NCBI GenBank assembly: GCA_951802195.1
Contig: OX637636.1
Location: 570,501-634,500 of the forward strand
From: Tausonia pullulans
Lineage: Eukaryota > Basidiomycota > Tremellomycetes > Cystofilobasidiales > Mrakiaceae
DNA length: 64,000 bases
Reading direction: 5' to 3'
Shown: piece by piece, positions 20,982 through 34,928 of the stretch
Layout: each line of letters starts with the position of its first letter
Position numbering within the stretch: the stretch's first letter is position 1
Notes under the pieces: generated by a model
The model's input: the letters and a program-made list of their open reading frames with translations, nothing else
Told to the model about the DNA's origin: nothing
Database searches by the model: none
Position numbers and translations under genes: made by a program

Positions 20982-22619
20982 TCAGCCAGAGAGCGTCCCC
21001 GGAACTGCCATCCCAGCTGGCGTCTGTCGCGCCGCAAGATCGCCGTTGAGCGTGCTCGTCTCGCTCGTGTTGACTATCCCTCGAGACTGCTGATGCTCAA
21101 CTGACGACCGTACGAGATCATCCGGCTGCGGAGGGGAGAAGAAGTTGTCCCAATGGACGATGGCGAAGCCTCCGACGCCCATGATGAGACTTCCTCCAAC
21201 GGCGTTACCCAGTCCAACGGCCTGGAAAGTAGAAGAGTTAAGATGGGTCGCAGTGATTGACGCAATTTTCAGATCGCGACTGACCGCCTGGTTGTAGAGG
21301 AGCCATGGGACGGTCGTGTCGGCGCCGTATAACATTCCGCAAGTAATGAAGAACTGCGGAAGAGGCGCAGCAGATGAACGTCAGTCCAGGACCGGGACGA
21401 AGGGGAGATGGCGCGCCTTTCCGCTTTAACGCACCTGGTTCGCAACGCTGTGCTCGAATCCTGCAAGCACAAAGCATACAGCCGGGAGCCACATGTGGAA
21501 GAACTTGCCCGCTCCATCTCGGGCGCCAAGACCGAGCCAGACACTCATGCACACTGATGTAGAAGAGCGTTTCAGTGCATGCTTCTCTTCTACCTCGACA
21601 TCACGAATTTACCGAGTGCATTTGCAGGAATTGCACGAAGGAAGAGGACCCCAAAGTTGTAGGTTCCCGCCTTGAGCGTAGCGACGCTCTGAACATAGCT
21701 CAAGTATGGCTCATGGGCAAAATACTCCGTCTGGTAGGCGAGGAAGTAAGATACGACCAGGCAGCCGGCAAAGTTGGCGATGTAGACCTGAAGGAACCAG
21801 CTGGTTAGAACCCGCTCGAGAAGCATATTGTATGAGGGACACGGACGATGAAGAGATTGCGGGCCGTTTGGAGAAGGGTCACTCGTCGATTGCAGAGACC
21901 GATCGCAAGAACCATGCAGTTGCCCGTATATCTAGTCGAGATGAGAAGAGTCGACGGAAATGAGCGCGTAACAGTACCAGGTTGACTGATGGACGCACAG
22001 TTCTCCTCCAAAGAGTAGGATCCAGTGCAGCGCGAGAGGGAACGTCAAAGCAGTCCCAATCTTGGGACTGATACAAGACGTCAACTTGCCGCGACGAAGA
22101 AGGACGAGAAAGGTAAAAGGCTACTAAAAGGCTACTCACAGAAGAGGATAGGCGGTACGCGTAGCGGCGGCGATTCCGCCTGACATGCAGTTGCCGACGA
22201 CGCCACCGATTCCCACCCAGATCCCAGCCAGAAAGCCGTAGAAGAATGTCCTCCCTATTGAGGCCTTCGCCTGGCGACATCAGAGGAATGAATCAGGTTC
22301 TGACGCTCGCAGGGCTCGAACAGGGACCAGAACGACCAACCCTCTTGATGGCAGATTGGAGTAAGATAGCGTGAACCTTCTCAGGTCCATACCACGAGCT
22401 CGTTTCGTACTCGAGCTCGGGCTTGGGCAACTGACGCGCAACCTCGTCAGGGGCGAGAGGTCCGAGGTTGCCGGCTCCTCCGTGGTTGCAGCCACAGCAA
22501 GCGCTGGATGAGCGCTGAGACGTCAAGACGGCAGGGATCTGGTCTTCGTGGTGGGTGGGGATGAATGCTGGCTTGGCTATGGACGACAGGCGGGGGATGG
22601 GTGGGACAACTGTAGACAT
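20982..22619 (-). CDS. Formate/nitrite transporter (FNT) family protein
   Basis: A multi-exon membrane channel of the FNT family, which passes small monovalent anions such as formate or nitrite across the plasma membrane. The N-terminus (ATG 22619, MSTVVPPIPRLSS) is cytosolic, with a Cys-rich CCGCNHGG run. Recognisable parts include GRTFFYGFLAGIWVGIGG and VGNCMSGGIAAATRT (first pore helices). VYIANFAGCLVVSYFLAYQT and LFLRAIPANALGKFVM correspond to the conserved F-RGI-CN-LV region. AVGLGNAVGGSLIMGVGG matches the last-helix N-x-VGG motif. The C-terminal tail is hydrophilic and stops at 20982-20984. An upstream in-frame ATG (22679) is possible. No nitrate or nitrite reductase gene lies beside it, so formate versus nitrite cannot be told from context. 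Confidence 0.86.
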
Positions 22620-22679
22620 GGCGGGTTTGGACGAGTCTAGCACCGGGGATTGGGTTGGAGGAGAAGAGAGAGCGTGCAA

Positions 22680-25562
22680 AGGGACGAGCTCTAGGCGGAC
22701 AGATATGCTGTGATAAATGCTGGACGTTGAAGGCTAGCTGGCAAAGACAACGTCCGTCTAACGACGACTTCGTCAGGCAGCTTTCTTTTCTCCGGGCCCC
22801 CCCGCCGTTTACTCTGCACATGTCCTGCGAGTGACAACGACAACTGGGGGGCAAGGTTTCTCTCCGGCTGCCCGGATCGGAACCCGGTCCCACATAGAAC
22901 TCTGTCCTGTTGAGTGCGTGCCCGCGGCAAAATGGTTGGACAGGGAGGAATGATCTCAAGATGGTGGGGTGGGCGCCGGGCAGGACCGCTTTTAGAACTC
23001 CCGTGGGGCCTCTCATTTATTCGGTCTTTCTCTCTGGGGCTCAATGCTGTAGCGAGCCGACTTTGCCTGAGCAGGCTTGTGTTGTTCAAGAAGTGAGAAG
23101 GCGAATCGAAGGAATGAGATAGGAAAAGAGAAGTTGATCATGAAACCCATGGGCATCGAGCAGAAGAGACCGCCAGATCTATCTCGACAGCGGATGATCT
23201 CTCGCCTAATACTCCTCAATTACCTGAGGCTCATGCCTGCCATATCTTCTCGATTTCCCCGACTTGCTTCGTTGGATTTTCCGCGGCCCCGAGCCACGGA
23301 AGAAGCCGAGATAGCGACCGGCCTCGGGGAGTCGGCGATTTTCCACCTCTTGCCTCCAGATTCTTCGTATAAATAGGCTTTCTCGCCAATCAAAATGATA
23401 GCAATTGTGTACCTCCTGGGGCGCAGACCTTCACGAGTGACCTCTGAGGATTATAAAGATGGTGAGTCGCCCTGTCGGCCGGCCGAGCAGAGGCAAGCAC
23501 GCGCGGCCAGTCAATTCCGCCGCTGTCATCGTTCGTTCGTCATTTGATGTGGAGGGTAGGGAGAGATGTCGGCCTTGTTCCTTTTTTCCGGAGTATGCCG
23601 AGATCGTCATTGCTGTGAAGTTCCCCCCTCTTTCCTCTTTCGGAAGGCAACAACCTGCGATTTTGTTTTGTTTTGTGTTTGCGCTTTGTCTCGGGCTGTC
23701 CATGCCCGGCTGGCTCTCTCTAGCTGTCCCACGCACAGCCTAATTGCTTGTCGAGGGCTGACATGTATAGGCGGGGCAGCTGTGGTCGGTCTTTCAGCTG
23801 GGATTCCTTTTCGCACCCTAGATCATCACGTACAGCGGTCGAGTACGCGGCATACCCGGGCGCATCTGGACTACCATTACGACTACGTTCAGAGATGCGA
23901 GAGTCTTCTTGTACCTACACTGAATCTGCCCGGACAATATTCATCCATCACATGGTTTGAACCTACAGCGTGAGGATCATGTCCTCGTTTCTGAGCGCAC
24001 ATGCCCCTTATTACCGCTAAGTCGATCAGGCGCGTCCCGCCCTCATCCTACTTGGATCCGCTGCAGTTCAAGGACTCGCCATTACCGCCACTCTCTATGT
24101 CCACTCCCCTTTGTCATCTTACCGATGTCTGGAAGGGAACATAGAAGTCGATGACACCGAAAATTTGTGCTCCGGTCTGATATCTATTTACTGGTTTTCA
24201 AGTATCTACTTCCATGTTAGGTCTGATAGCTACGGGCTGGCTCGCCAGATCAGGCAGGTGGCAGGCGTCACTCCTAGCTGACACCCACCGGAATCCCGAC
24301 TGATCTCCCTGCCTCACTGCTGGTCAGTTTTTGCCTGTCGAGGAGACAATGCCGGTGCTCGTCAAGCTGCCCGACGAGGGTTTCTTTCATCACATCGGCC
24401 CCAGCGGAGTATGGGACGCCCGCCCCGTCAGGGCTTCTGCCTAGGTAGGGGTGTGCGTGTGTCGTCTTTAGATAAAGTTGAAGGACTGATGTGTCTTCCG
24501 CGGTCCTGTCACAGATGGGAACGATCGCTGCCGTCGAGATTGAGTGCTCAATCTAGGCCATGGAGCCGGGGCTGCGCGAGGTGAGCCGGGAGGTGGAGAT
24601 GATGGGGGTTCCGTCCGTCTGAGCTCGCCGAGCTTTTCTCCTTCACAGGCCCTCAAGACTTGCGAGGAGCCCAATATGTGCGCTCGCTTTCGCCGTGTTC
24701 CCTCAAGCATAGAGCCTGCAATGCGGTTTCGGTGTTGGTGGCTGATGAGAGCCCTGCAGCCTTTCAGCTCGGCCATGGCCTTCTCGTCAATCAGTGGAAG
24801 TGGCTGATGACACTCCAAGGGCGACGACCACAACCACCTGCCGCGGTGCAGCGAGGAGCACTTCCGCTCAACCTTGCTCCTTTTCTCCTGTTGCAGCATC
24901 TTCAGTTAACCCTACCCTCCCACCCCCAGCGATCATACTCAAGCTCACCTCGGAGCCCAAGTCCCTTGACGCCAAACGTGGCGTCCTCCCTTTGCAGTTG
25001 GCGCTCGCGTACCTGCTCAAGCTCTTTCTTGCCCGTCATCAACCCGATCCCTAGGAGCTCACTCGCCTCTCGCATGCTCGAGAATGCGTCCTCCTTTCGT
25101 TCAGTATGATGTGATGCAAGGGGAGGGGAGGTCCTGGACTGGTGTCGATTCTCGCGCCCCCAGATATCAAGGCTGCTGATGTCCAGCTGACAAGCACGGG
25201 AGATGGCTCAGGTCGACTGGTTCTCACCGAGTTTCCGGGGGCAGGGCGCAATGTGTGAGTGCTGTGGGCTCTGGCGCGAGTGGAGCGTCGAGCTAACCCT
25301 TTTGGTGGTGTCCAGACGGAGAACCTCTCGAGCGGCTGGAATGAGAATAGCGGGGACATGGCATTCTAGCATGTATATTTGCGATTGAAGGCCGCTGCTG
25401 GTGGAGGAGCCGCCGGTGACGAGACTGCACGACACGCCGGAGGCCAGCGGGGCGGGCCGAGCGGCGGCATCGCCCAGAGGCGCCGCTCTCACTCGTCTCT
25501 CCTCGACCACCAGCTTCCCTTCCCTTTACCCACCCTAACACCCGATCCCTTTCTGAATCACC
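22680..25562 (+). other. 2.9-kb stretch with coding-like tracts but no assigned gene
   Basis: No protein family is recognised, yet several plus-strand tracts look coding. A TATA-like TATAAATA (23368-23375) precedes ATG 23394, whose short frame (VTSEDYKD) runs into a GTGAGT donor. An acceptor follows at about 23770 with GGAAVVGLSAG after it. Later tracts include LPVLVKLPDEGFFHHIGPSG (about 24350), SVLVADESPAAFQLGHG (about 24735), LTSEPKSLDAKRGVLPLQLA (about 24950) and DVQLTSTGDGSGRLVLTEF (about 25177). They alternate frames, and I could not chain them into one gene. This is either an intron-rich unknown gene or an eroded one. Confidence 0.35.
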
Positions 25563-27010
<1,448 letters not shown>

Positions 27011-27334
27011 ACGGTCTCCCTCTTCCATTCCTCTTTGCTATCACGTCGGACTTTCCCCTCTCCTCTTGAATGAGCTTGCTACGATGTCCTCCCCGTCTTC
27101 CTCCCTACTCCACGACGAAGAGCTCTCTTTGATGACTATATCAACCCAGATCTTGTGCAAAGGACGAGAAAAAGACGCCAAAACAAGAGGGAAGGCGGTG
27201 TTTGGTGTTTGGTGCCGGTCCCATGGATGACGTTCTACCACTTCACGCACGCGCGTTCCACCCTCGGTCTCCGTCCTTTCCGCTCAACCCCCACGAACCC
27301 CCTCCCGCCCTCTTCCCTTGCCCATTCCCCTAGC
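27011..27334. other. Short intergenic stretch between calmodulin and GH5 gene
   Basis: 324 bp holding the calmodulin 3' untranslated region and the pyrimidine-rich leader of the next gene. No other signal is recognised. Confidence 0.5.
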
Positions 27335-30205
27335 ATGTTCAACAAAGTCTCTTCCAAACTCCAAAACAAGCTCAACGACCTCAATCTCGGCTCCTCCTCA
27401 GGCGGGCAGCAGGCGCATTTCTCGTCGCTCCCTGTGCTAGGATATGATAAGGCGAGCGTGTACAGGCATCGACTTTGGAGGGGGGTAAACCTGGGTGAGT
27501 TGCTGGGAGAGGGGAGGGTGATGCGAGGTCGCGTCACTGTCGTCGTCGGAAGTCGAGCGAGGCAGCGATCTCAGGAGCGTAGGAGGAAGGCGCCGGAGGC
27601 GAGGCTTGCTGACACGCTCGACTCGCATGCTTTCAAGGCTCCTGGTTCACGCTTGAGAAGTGAGCATGCCTTCTGTCCCTCTCTCTTTCTCTTTCCCTCT
27701 GTTTGATGATCTCACACTCGGGACACAAGGTGGATCTCCTCCAAGCCATTCGAGGGCGCGTCAGGAGCGTCGGACCTTGACATTGCGTCGAGCAAGCGGT
27801 CGACTCAGGAGAAGAAGGAGACGCTCGAGCAGCACTGGGATACGTGGGTCAAGGTGTGTGTGGTTCCAAGACATGCGTGGGCGGGCGAAGAATGACGTGG
27901 ATCCTTTGATCGCGCGCGTGTGATTGTAGGAGGACGACTTTTGGAACTTGCAGTCTCGGGGGATCAACACCGGTCCGTGTCTCGCCACCCTAGCTAGCGC
28001 CAAGGGAGAAACCGAAGCTGATGTCCCAGAGACGTCCATGCAGTCCGCCTCCCAATCGGCTTCTACCATCTTGCCGGCCTCGACCGCAGGCTCCTCAAGG
28101 ACACCGAGTTTGAGGCCGTTGCCGAGGTCTACGAGGGCGCGTGGCCGAGGATCCAAAGGGCAATCCAGTGGGCGGACAAGTATGGCATTGGTGAGGAGGA
28201 GATGCTGTTCCTTCCGCGGTTTCATGGCACGCATTGACTAACGCTACTATGTTTCTTAGGTGTCCTCCTCGTCAGTCATGTCACTACGAATTTGCGCCAA
28301 TCACCTATCTGATGAATCTTGCTTTTGCGCTTCACAGGACCTTCACTCTGCTCCAGGCTGCCAGAACAACGGTCAGCTCTTCCGGTTTTCTCGAACGTCC
28401 ACGGTTGGTGTCGAGCTGAATCCTCCTCTCCCTTTAGACGACCACTCTGGAGCGTCGCACGAAGCCCGCCTCTTCAAATCCAAGAAGAGTCAAGCTCAGA
28501 CGCTTGAATGCCTCGAGGCTCTGCTCAAGGCAACCTTTCAGATTGACAATGTCGTTGGGTGCGCAAAGCTGAGCCACGTTCGAGTCTTCGCCTCCTGACA
28601 TCGTATAAACGCAGTTTTGAACTCCTTAACGAGCCCGCCCAACACGACAAGCTCAAGGGATTCCACATCGACAGCATGAACAAGCTCCGGGCTATCTGTG
28701 GACCGGAATTCCCTCTGTGAGCGAGTCTTCGACTGCGCCTCCTGAGGTCCTCGTCTGACTGGGTGCTTCGCAGGATCATCTCGGACTCATGGAACCTCTC
28801 TGGCGGAGTCCGCGACTACTTCCCAACGACAAACTTTACCGTCCTCGTGCGTCCTCCTCCTTACTCTTCATGCCCCTCGCCTGATCTGACCCCCCACGAT
28901 ACAGGATACGCACGTCTACCGCTGCTTCACCGACGGCGACCGCAAAATGTCGGCCCAGGAGCACGCGGGGAAGATCAAGTCTGACTTGGCGGGTCAGATG
29001 CAGCGTGAGGTTGGGAACCCGGCGGATGCGGGTGGGAGGGTCATCGTGAGTCGCAGCTCTGGACTTGTAGCTGAAAGGTGCTGGCTTGCTGATGTGACCT
29101 TTGCGACCAGGTCGGCGAGTGGAGTGGCGCGTTAAACCCGTAAGCAAAAGACCTCAGATTGCTCTCTCTAGCTGGACTCATCCGGACTTCTCTACCCCAG
29201 GGACTCGTTCCGCGGCGCTCAGGGCGGTGAGCAGGACGCCCAGAGGAGACAGTTTGTCCGGGCTCAGCTGGAAGTAAGTCATCTGAATCTCTCTGTCTTC
29301 GACCGACCGATGTTGACAGTTGGCTTTGGTCCTCGCAGGTCTTTGAGGCGCACACATCCGGCTGTAGGCTTGTTGTCTTTCTTGTACTCTGCAGGAGAAT
29401 TCTGATGCAATCCCCAGAGTAGACTTCTACTGGACCTACCGCAAGCAAGACGGTTGGGACGCCGGCTGTTCGTTCATCTTTCGTCTCTCTTTTCTCTCCT
29501 TTAGACTCACGCTGATCACTGCGATTCCTTACCTCTCCAGGGTGCTTCAAGGATGCCCTCCGCGCCGAAGTGTTCCCCATGTACGTCGGATTCAAGACGC
29601 GCTCCAACGGCCCCTCGAACGCCTCGCAGAACCACCTCCAGAACGCGCTCGCTCAAGCAAGGGGCGCCCATGTCAACTACTGGAACAACGCGGTCAAGGG
29701 GAGGCAGATGGAGCATTGGCGGTTCGACGATGGGTTCTCTGTCGCAGTTGGTATCAAGTCCAGGGTTGGGAGGAGTACGAGTCATGTGCACTGACTTGGT
29801 CCTTGGATGTAGTTCAACGACGCCGTTGCGTTTTTAGACTCGCAGTTCAATCTTCAGGGAGGGTTCGCCTCGGAGCTGCCTGCTGTGCGTACGAACTGCA
29901 TCGCAAAATGGGCCGTGCTGACATGGCCCCTCCCGCTTTGCAGGCTGGCGGCCAGTGGAAGGTCCGACGACGCGCCGAACACGTCTCGCAGAAGGGCGAC
30001 TCGGAATTTACGTGGATCTTTGGTGCGTCGCCTGCCTTTATTGATGACAAGGGAAGACGGGTGTCACTGAATTTCATAAACCCTAAAGAGCAAGCGTACG
30101 ACCAGGGCCTTGAGGCTGCGAAGAGGGCGTGGTCGAGCGTGAGTCTGGGCTCCTCGTCCGGTCATTCTCTTGTGTCTGATCGCCCGTTGCGTTGTACAGA
30201 CCTGA
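27335..30205 (+). CDS. GH5 family exo-beta-1,3-glucanase-like protein (no signal peptide)
   Basis: A multi-exon glycoside hydrolase of the Exg1 type (GH5, likely subfamily 9), which removes glucose from beta-1,3-glucan ends. The start of the enzyme fold reads RHRLWRGVNLG, GSWFTLEKWISSKPFEG, then RGINT. The acid/base Glu lies in FELLNEP, and the nucleophile Glu in VGEWSGA. Other blocks are GVLLDLHSAPGCQNN, VLDTHVYRCFT and WTYRKQDGWDAGW. The N-terminus (MFNKVSSKLQNKLNDLNLG) is polar and amphipathic, with no secretory signal, unlike cell-wall Exg1. A C-terminal extension follows the catalytic domain (FNDAVAFLDSQF onward). A final intron places the stop at 30203-30205 (AKRAWSST); an unspliced alternative would run to about 30261. 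It probably acts inside the cell, or is secreted unconventionally. Confidence 0.85.
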
Positions 30206-32150
30206 GTGTACATAACGAACAATTTGGATATGACTTAATAAATAATCTTCTTTTATCTTGAGATTTGATCTGCGCCTTGCATTAGGTCGGTTGGCAAAGG
30301 GTGAGCTTATCTTGAGTTGGTTGGCTTCACCCTCTCCAGTGTCGCCTTCGACATCTCAGTGAGTCCTCTTAATGCATGTCACAACATCGACGAACTCAAC
30401 CCACCAGTTCAGAGGAAGGTGGAGACCTGGCCCCTTAGTGTCGATCTCTCTCTCCAGCCCACCCACCTCCTGCGCCAATGAGCCTGGGTTCTCACAGAGA
30501 CTCCCATACTCGTGCCACCCAAGCGATGGATGCTCTTGGAGGATGCGTGACAACGGTAGAGCGGCCCCCTTTAGCCTTCCCGGTAGCTAGCTCTCACCTT
30601 GCTGTAGATAAACTCCTCAGATCGACTGTATTTTGGTCTTTGGAAGACCACATTACGAAGCCTCGTGGTTTGATCTTGAGCTCGGTAGTGCGTCAATTCC
30701 GTGCCCCGACCGGCTCGTTGACTCTCGAGCTCTCCTCGGTGCATTTTTTTTTCTCCCTGTTCCCATCTCATCTTCGACCTCCATGGCACTTATTATTACC
30801 TCCTTGTTTCACCGTAGCCCTCGGAGATGCACGCAACACAAAGAGAGCCCGGGCCGGAGCTTGTGCTGCCGTGCCCTTGCGGCCACCCATCTCATGCTCT
30901 CGCTCGTGCTCGGGCGCTACTGATGTTATGTTGCTCATGTGTAGCTGGATCATAAACTACCCGTGGGCTCGAATGCTCTGTAGCTCACTCACGCGTGCGT
31001 TTATTTCCTGTGGCTGAATCTTAAGCGAGACATGTAGATCTGAAAGCCTCAGCCCTCAAACACTTTCCTTTTAGAATTCGCCGCTACTAGCTTTCCCCCT
31101 TGTACCATGTTATTTTTGCAAGGATGTTTCTACGACGTCAACTGGCGATGAGCGGGAATTTACAGTTCATAAATAGGCCCGCCGGAACCTCCAAGCGCCC
31201 TTCTCGCTGGTTCGTCCCATCAGGTGATTCGCTCGCCTGCCATGTTCCCTCGCTGCCTTTCGGCATCAGAATGAATCTTTCTCAACCTGTTATAACACCC
31301 ATGGATCTGTGTCAGCTGACGGAGGAGAAAATGATCGTCTGAGCTGAAGAAGTCTCCAACGGGCCGTGCAGCCCGCTCGCTGTTGGCTTCGCTCGGGTGT
31401 TCTCAACGGAACGGAGGGCGGAGGCAAAGAAGCAGAGTGATAATGGAGGATATTAAATGCTCATGACAATTTTCAAATCGTTCCTTGGTCGCTGAATACT
31501 TATCGAGCTGCCGAGGCGGAGAGGCCAGGCGAGCGCAGAGATGGGAGCATCGAGGCGGTTCGAGCGAGCTCGCGACCACCACCTGTCCAACAGTTCTTTC
31601 GTCATCGCAGCAGGTTATCCACATAGGCAGAGCACAACCAGGTTACAGTCTCAATCTGTGGGTATCTATTTGCGTTCGAGAACATTTTCTTAGTCCACTC
31701 CTGTTCTCGAGTCCTCGATTGTTCCTTTCAGCTCTAGACTCCTCGCTCTTTGGCCGGGTTTATTTCTCCTCATACCGAAGCACTTACGCTAACCCCCTCG
31801 GCTTTCGTGTCAAAGTTACCCCAGACCGGGCCTCCACGGCCCTTCCCGGTCCGGCAGGAGGGGCAGCTCAGCTCTCATACAAACAAAATTCGCGCGTAGA
31901 CGCTCATAGCTCTTAAGTTAGAAGGCGAGGCCTGTGGAGCGACTTGTTTCATTATATTTCTGATACCGAAGGATGGTCCACTCCCTCCTTAGATCGTCTC
32001 TTCGACCTCGGGCCGCTGGCACCGTGCGTAGTGGACATGTCTAAGTACGGCTGATCGGATCGCGAACGAGGGTGGGTCGAAAGACTGTCTAGTGGCACTC
32101 GAATGCTACTGAACTTGCCCCTATCCTGACTTCCTCCTTCTCCTGCGATG
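30206..32150. other. Intergenic, about 1.9 kb
   Basis: This lies between the GH5 gene and the polygalacturonase promoter. Open frames are scattered and none has a splice-consistent or domain-bearing reading. I see no repeat or RNA gene. Its length suits an extended regulated promoter for the secreted pectinase, which is a guess. Confidence 0.4.
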
Positions 32151-32158
32151 TATAAAAG
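32151..32158 (+). promoter_or_regulatory. TATA box of the polygalacturonase gene
   Basis: TATAAAAG lies about 145 bp upstream of the ATG and is followed by a CT-rich initiator region (about 32175-32215). A 5'-UTR intron can be read from a GTGAGT donor near 32231 to an acceptor TTAG just before CAATCATG. A strong TATA suits a regulated, inducible secreted enzyme. Confidence 0.65.
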
Positions 32159-32296
32159 AGCTTCAGGACTGCTCCTCTCTTTCTACCCCCCACACCAACC
32201 TCATACTTTTCTCAACCTCACAGCTAAACCTTGGTGAGTTTCGCTGAATGGTCCGCTCGCCCACACTCGATCTGACCCTGTCCCCCGTTAGCAATC

Positions 32297-34928
32297 ATGC
32301 TCGCCAACATCATCTTTGCCTCTCTCGCTGGAGCGGCCATCGTCCGGGCAAGCCCTACACGCGAGAAGAGATGCACTGGGCAGATCTCGTCCATCGCGGA
32401 TGTCACGAAGTGAGTTGAAACGATCGATGGAGCTCCTGGTCGTCTCACTGAACACTTATCACTTCAGCGCCAAGACGTGCACGACGTGAGTTTTAGATGT
32501 GCTCAACATTCTCAGAATCCTGCTGACTCCTCCCATCGGCCGAGCTTAGCATCATCATCAACAGTATGGTGAGAGAGAGGCGCACTCTCGCGAGTTGACG
32601 CCCCGGCCACTGACCTACCGATGTTCTTAAACTTCAGACCGTGCCGGCTCAGACTACTCTTGACCTTACAGGTCTCCTTTCTGGTACGACCGTAACCGTT
32701 AAAGGCGATGGTAAGTGGTTCATCGTATCGCGAGACCTTTGAAAGCGTCTGAGCGAGTCGCTTGTCTCTGACTTGCTCTCATTCTCGTCCATCTTATTGT
32801 TCATTCGAACCTCCACATTAAACTTTCGGGTTTATCGATCTCGTATCTCTTAGTCAAGTGGACGGGCAAAGCAGGCACGTAATGATCGCGATTCGACCCC
32901 AAAGTTCGTGCGCGGCTTTCCTAAATGTCAAAACGCTTTTTCGCTTTTAGTCTCAGGATGGGTTGGCCCGATGTTCTCCATTGATGGAGAAGATATCACC
33001 TTCGACGGTGGAAACCATGTTTTCGACGGTCAGGGCCAGGCGTACTGGGATGGCAAGGGATCCAACGGAGGTGTCGACAAGCCCAAGTTTCTCAGGGTAT
33101 GCGGTTGGCAGATCTGCAAGCACTTCTTCTCTCTTTGGCTAACACTTTCCCTCTCTCCCATAGGTCACCTCCAGGTAAACAAACGAAGATTTGTCCCTCT
33201 GATATTCTGCATGCTGACTCGTTTCTACAGCGGCACGTTCTCCAACCTGAACGTACTCAATTCGCCGCGCCAGGGTGATTTAAACCCTTCGCCTTGCATC
33301 GGAGCCCGTCCTGATTCATACTTTTCTCTCAGTTTTCTCGATCGGCAATGACCAGACCCTTGTGCGTTCTTCTACTTTCCCTTGTATTGGTACATGGTCG
33401 CTAAGTGTGTCTCTTCCCAGGTCATCAACAACGTCAAGATCGACAACACTGGTCAGTCGACCGGTTCGAGAGGCTACAAGCGCTGGGTCGGTCAATGACC
33501 TCGCTCTTGATGTCATCTTAGCTGGCGACGCCCTTGGCTCGGACGGCAACAAGCTCGGACACAACACCGACTGCTTTGATGTTTCGGCAAGCAGCACCAC
33601 GATCCAGAACTCGTCTTGCAAGAGTGAGTCATTCGCAACCGGCGGCGCCGTCGCCGGGACGGGGGGCTGTGGACAACTCCAATACTTGCTGCAGAATTCG
33701 CTAACCCTCCCCTGTCTCTATCTCTCTTTGTCTCTCACCATCAGACCAGGACGATTGTCTTGCCATCAATTCGGGGAGCGGCATCAACTTCCTCAATAAT
33801 GTAATGCCACATCTCGCCCTTTTTTGCCTTCGATGATGCTGATTGGACTACTTTCTCCACAGGTCTGTTCAGGTGGCCACGGCATCTCGATTGGATCCAT
33901 CGCGTCCGGCAAAGCGAGTCTTCTATCTCCTCAGCTTACCCCGTCCTTTTAACGAGTCCGGACATGCTGCTGAACCCCTTTATCTCTTCAGACTGTTTCC
34001 AATGTGCTCATCAAGGGCAACACGGGTGGGTGCCGTCCTTTTGCACGCTCCATCGATTGTCTGTGGCCTTGCTGATCGGCCGCCTACGTGTGATCAGTCA
34101 CCAACTCGGACAACGGCCTCAGAATCAAAACCATATCTAAGGCCACGGACGCTTCAGTTTCCAACGTAAGTCTTTTTCCTCGAAAAATTGGGTATTGGGA
34201 GGAGGCTTGAGCCCGGCGAAGGATGAACGCCGGAGCGGGGATGCACAGCCCATTGGGCGCGTAGCTGCGTTCGGCTCTCTCCTCGCCGCCACCCTCACTC
34301 TGAGTTAGTGTTTCCGCCTCTGAATAAAGACTGATGCACTTGAACACGCTATGGACTTAAAGATTACTTACGACGGCAATCAGATTACCAATGCCTCGCA
34401 GTATGGGCTCGTCATAGAGCAAGACTACCTTAACGGAGGGCCCACTGGAACCCCTACCAATGGGTAAATACATCTCTTGCTCAAAAAATGTTTCAGATAC
34501 TGATACCTTCCTTCTCGAAGCGTGACCATCAAGGGAGTGAAGTTCAGCGGCGCAAAAACATCCATCTCTGTCACGTCGAAGGCGACTCCCGTTTACATTC
34601 TCTGCGGCTCCGCCTGCAGTGAATTTGACTTTACCCAGCTCTCTGCTACTGGTGGAGTCGAAAAAAAGGTAGTTCCTACCAGTCTCACGATCACTGGATA
34701 CACCGCGTGAGACTGTCATCGAGTCACATCGTCGCCGTCCGTTGGGCGCCGGTCGTCTTCCCTCGGTCTTTTGCCTCCTTGATTCCTTGTTTGTCGGCTT
34801 GCTTGACTCTTCAATCTAGGTGCCAGGATATTTGTTTACCTCTATGGATGGTCAAAGTAGTTTCGGAGTCTGCGGCGAAGGGCGTCGGTGTGATGGTGAC
34901 TGTTCGAATTGGTTGTCCGTCATCCTAA
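32297..34928 (+). CDS. Secreted endopolygalacturonase (GH28)
   Basis: A pectin-cleaving enzyme that hydrolyses alpha-1,4 bonds of polygalacturonate outside the cell. It starts MLANIIFASLAGAAIVRAS, a signal peptide, followed by PTREKR, a Kex2-type processing site. The mature part has the GH28 motifs in order: HNTDCFDVS (NTD), QDDCLAINSG (paired Asp), GGHGISIGS (catalytic-loop His) and LRIKT (RIK). Repeated beta-helix turns such as SGTFSNLNVLNS, IQNSSCK and TVSNVLIKGN are visible. The gene is split into more than ten small exons. The last exon, after GGVEKK, is uncertain: the frame runs to 34928, but the usual Cys-rich PG C-terminus is not clear. It is the only plant-polymer enzyme in the window, so it says little about lifestyle beyond access to pectin. 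Confidence 0.88.

Noticed and set aside
22850-22930. tRNA-like T-arm on the minus strand (GGGTTCCGATCC)
   Set aside because: Only a partial T-arm pairs; no acceptor, D or anticodon arm could be found on either side, in normal or permuted order.
30478-31017. 179-codon open frame in the GH5-polygalacturonase interval
   Set aside because: No splice signals, leader or recognisable domain; composition consistent with chance.
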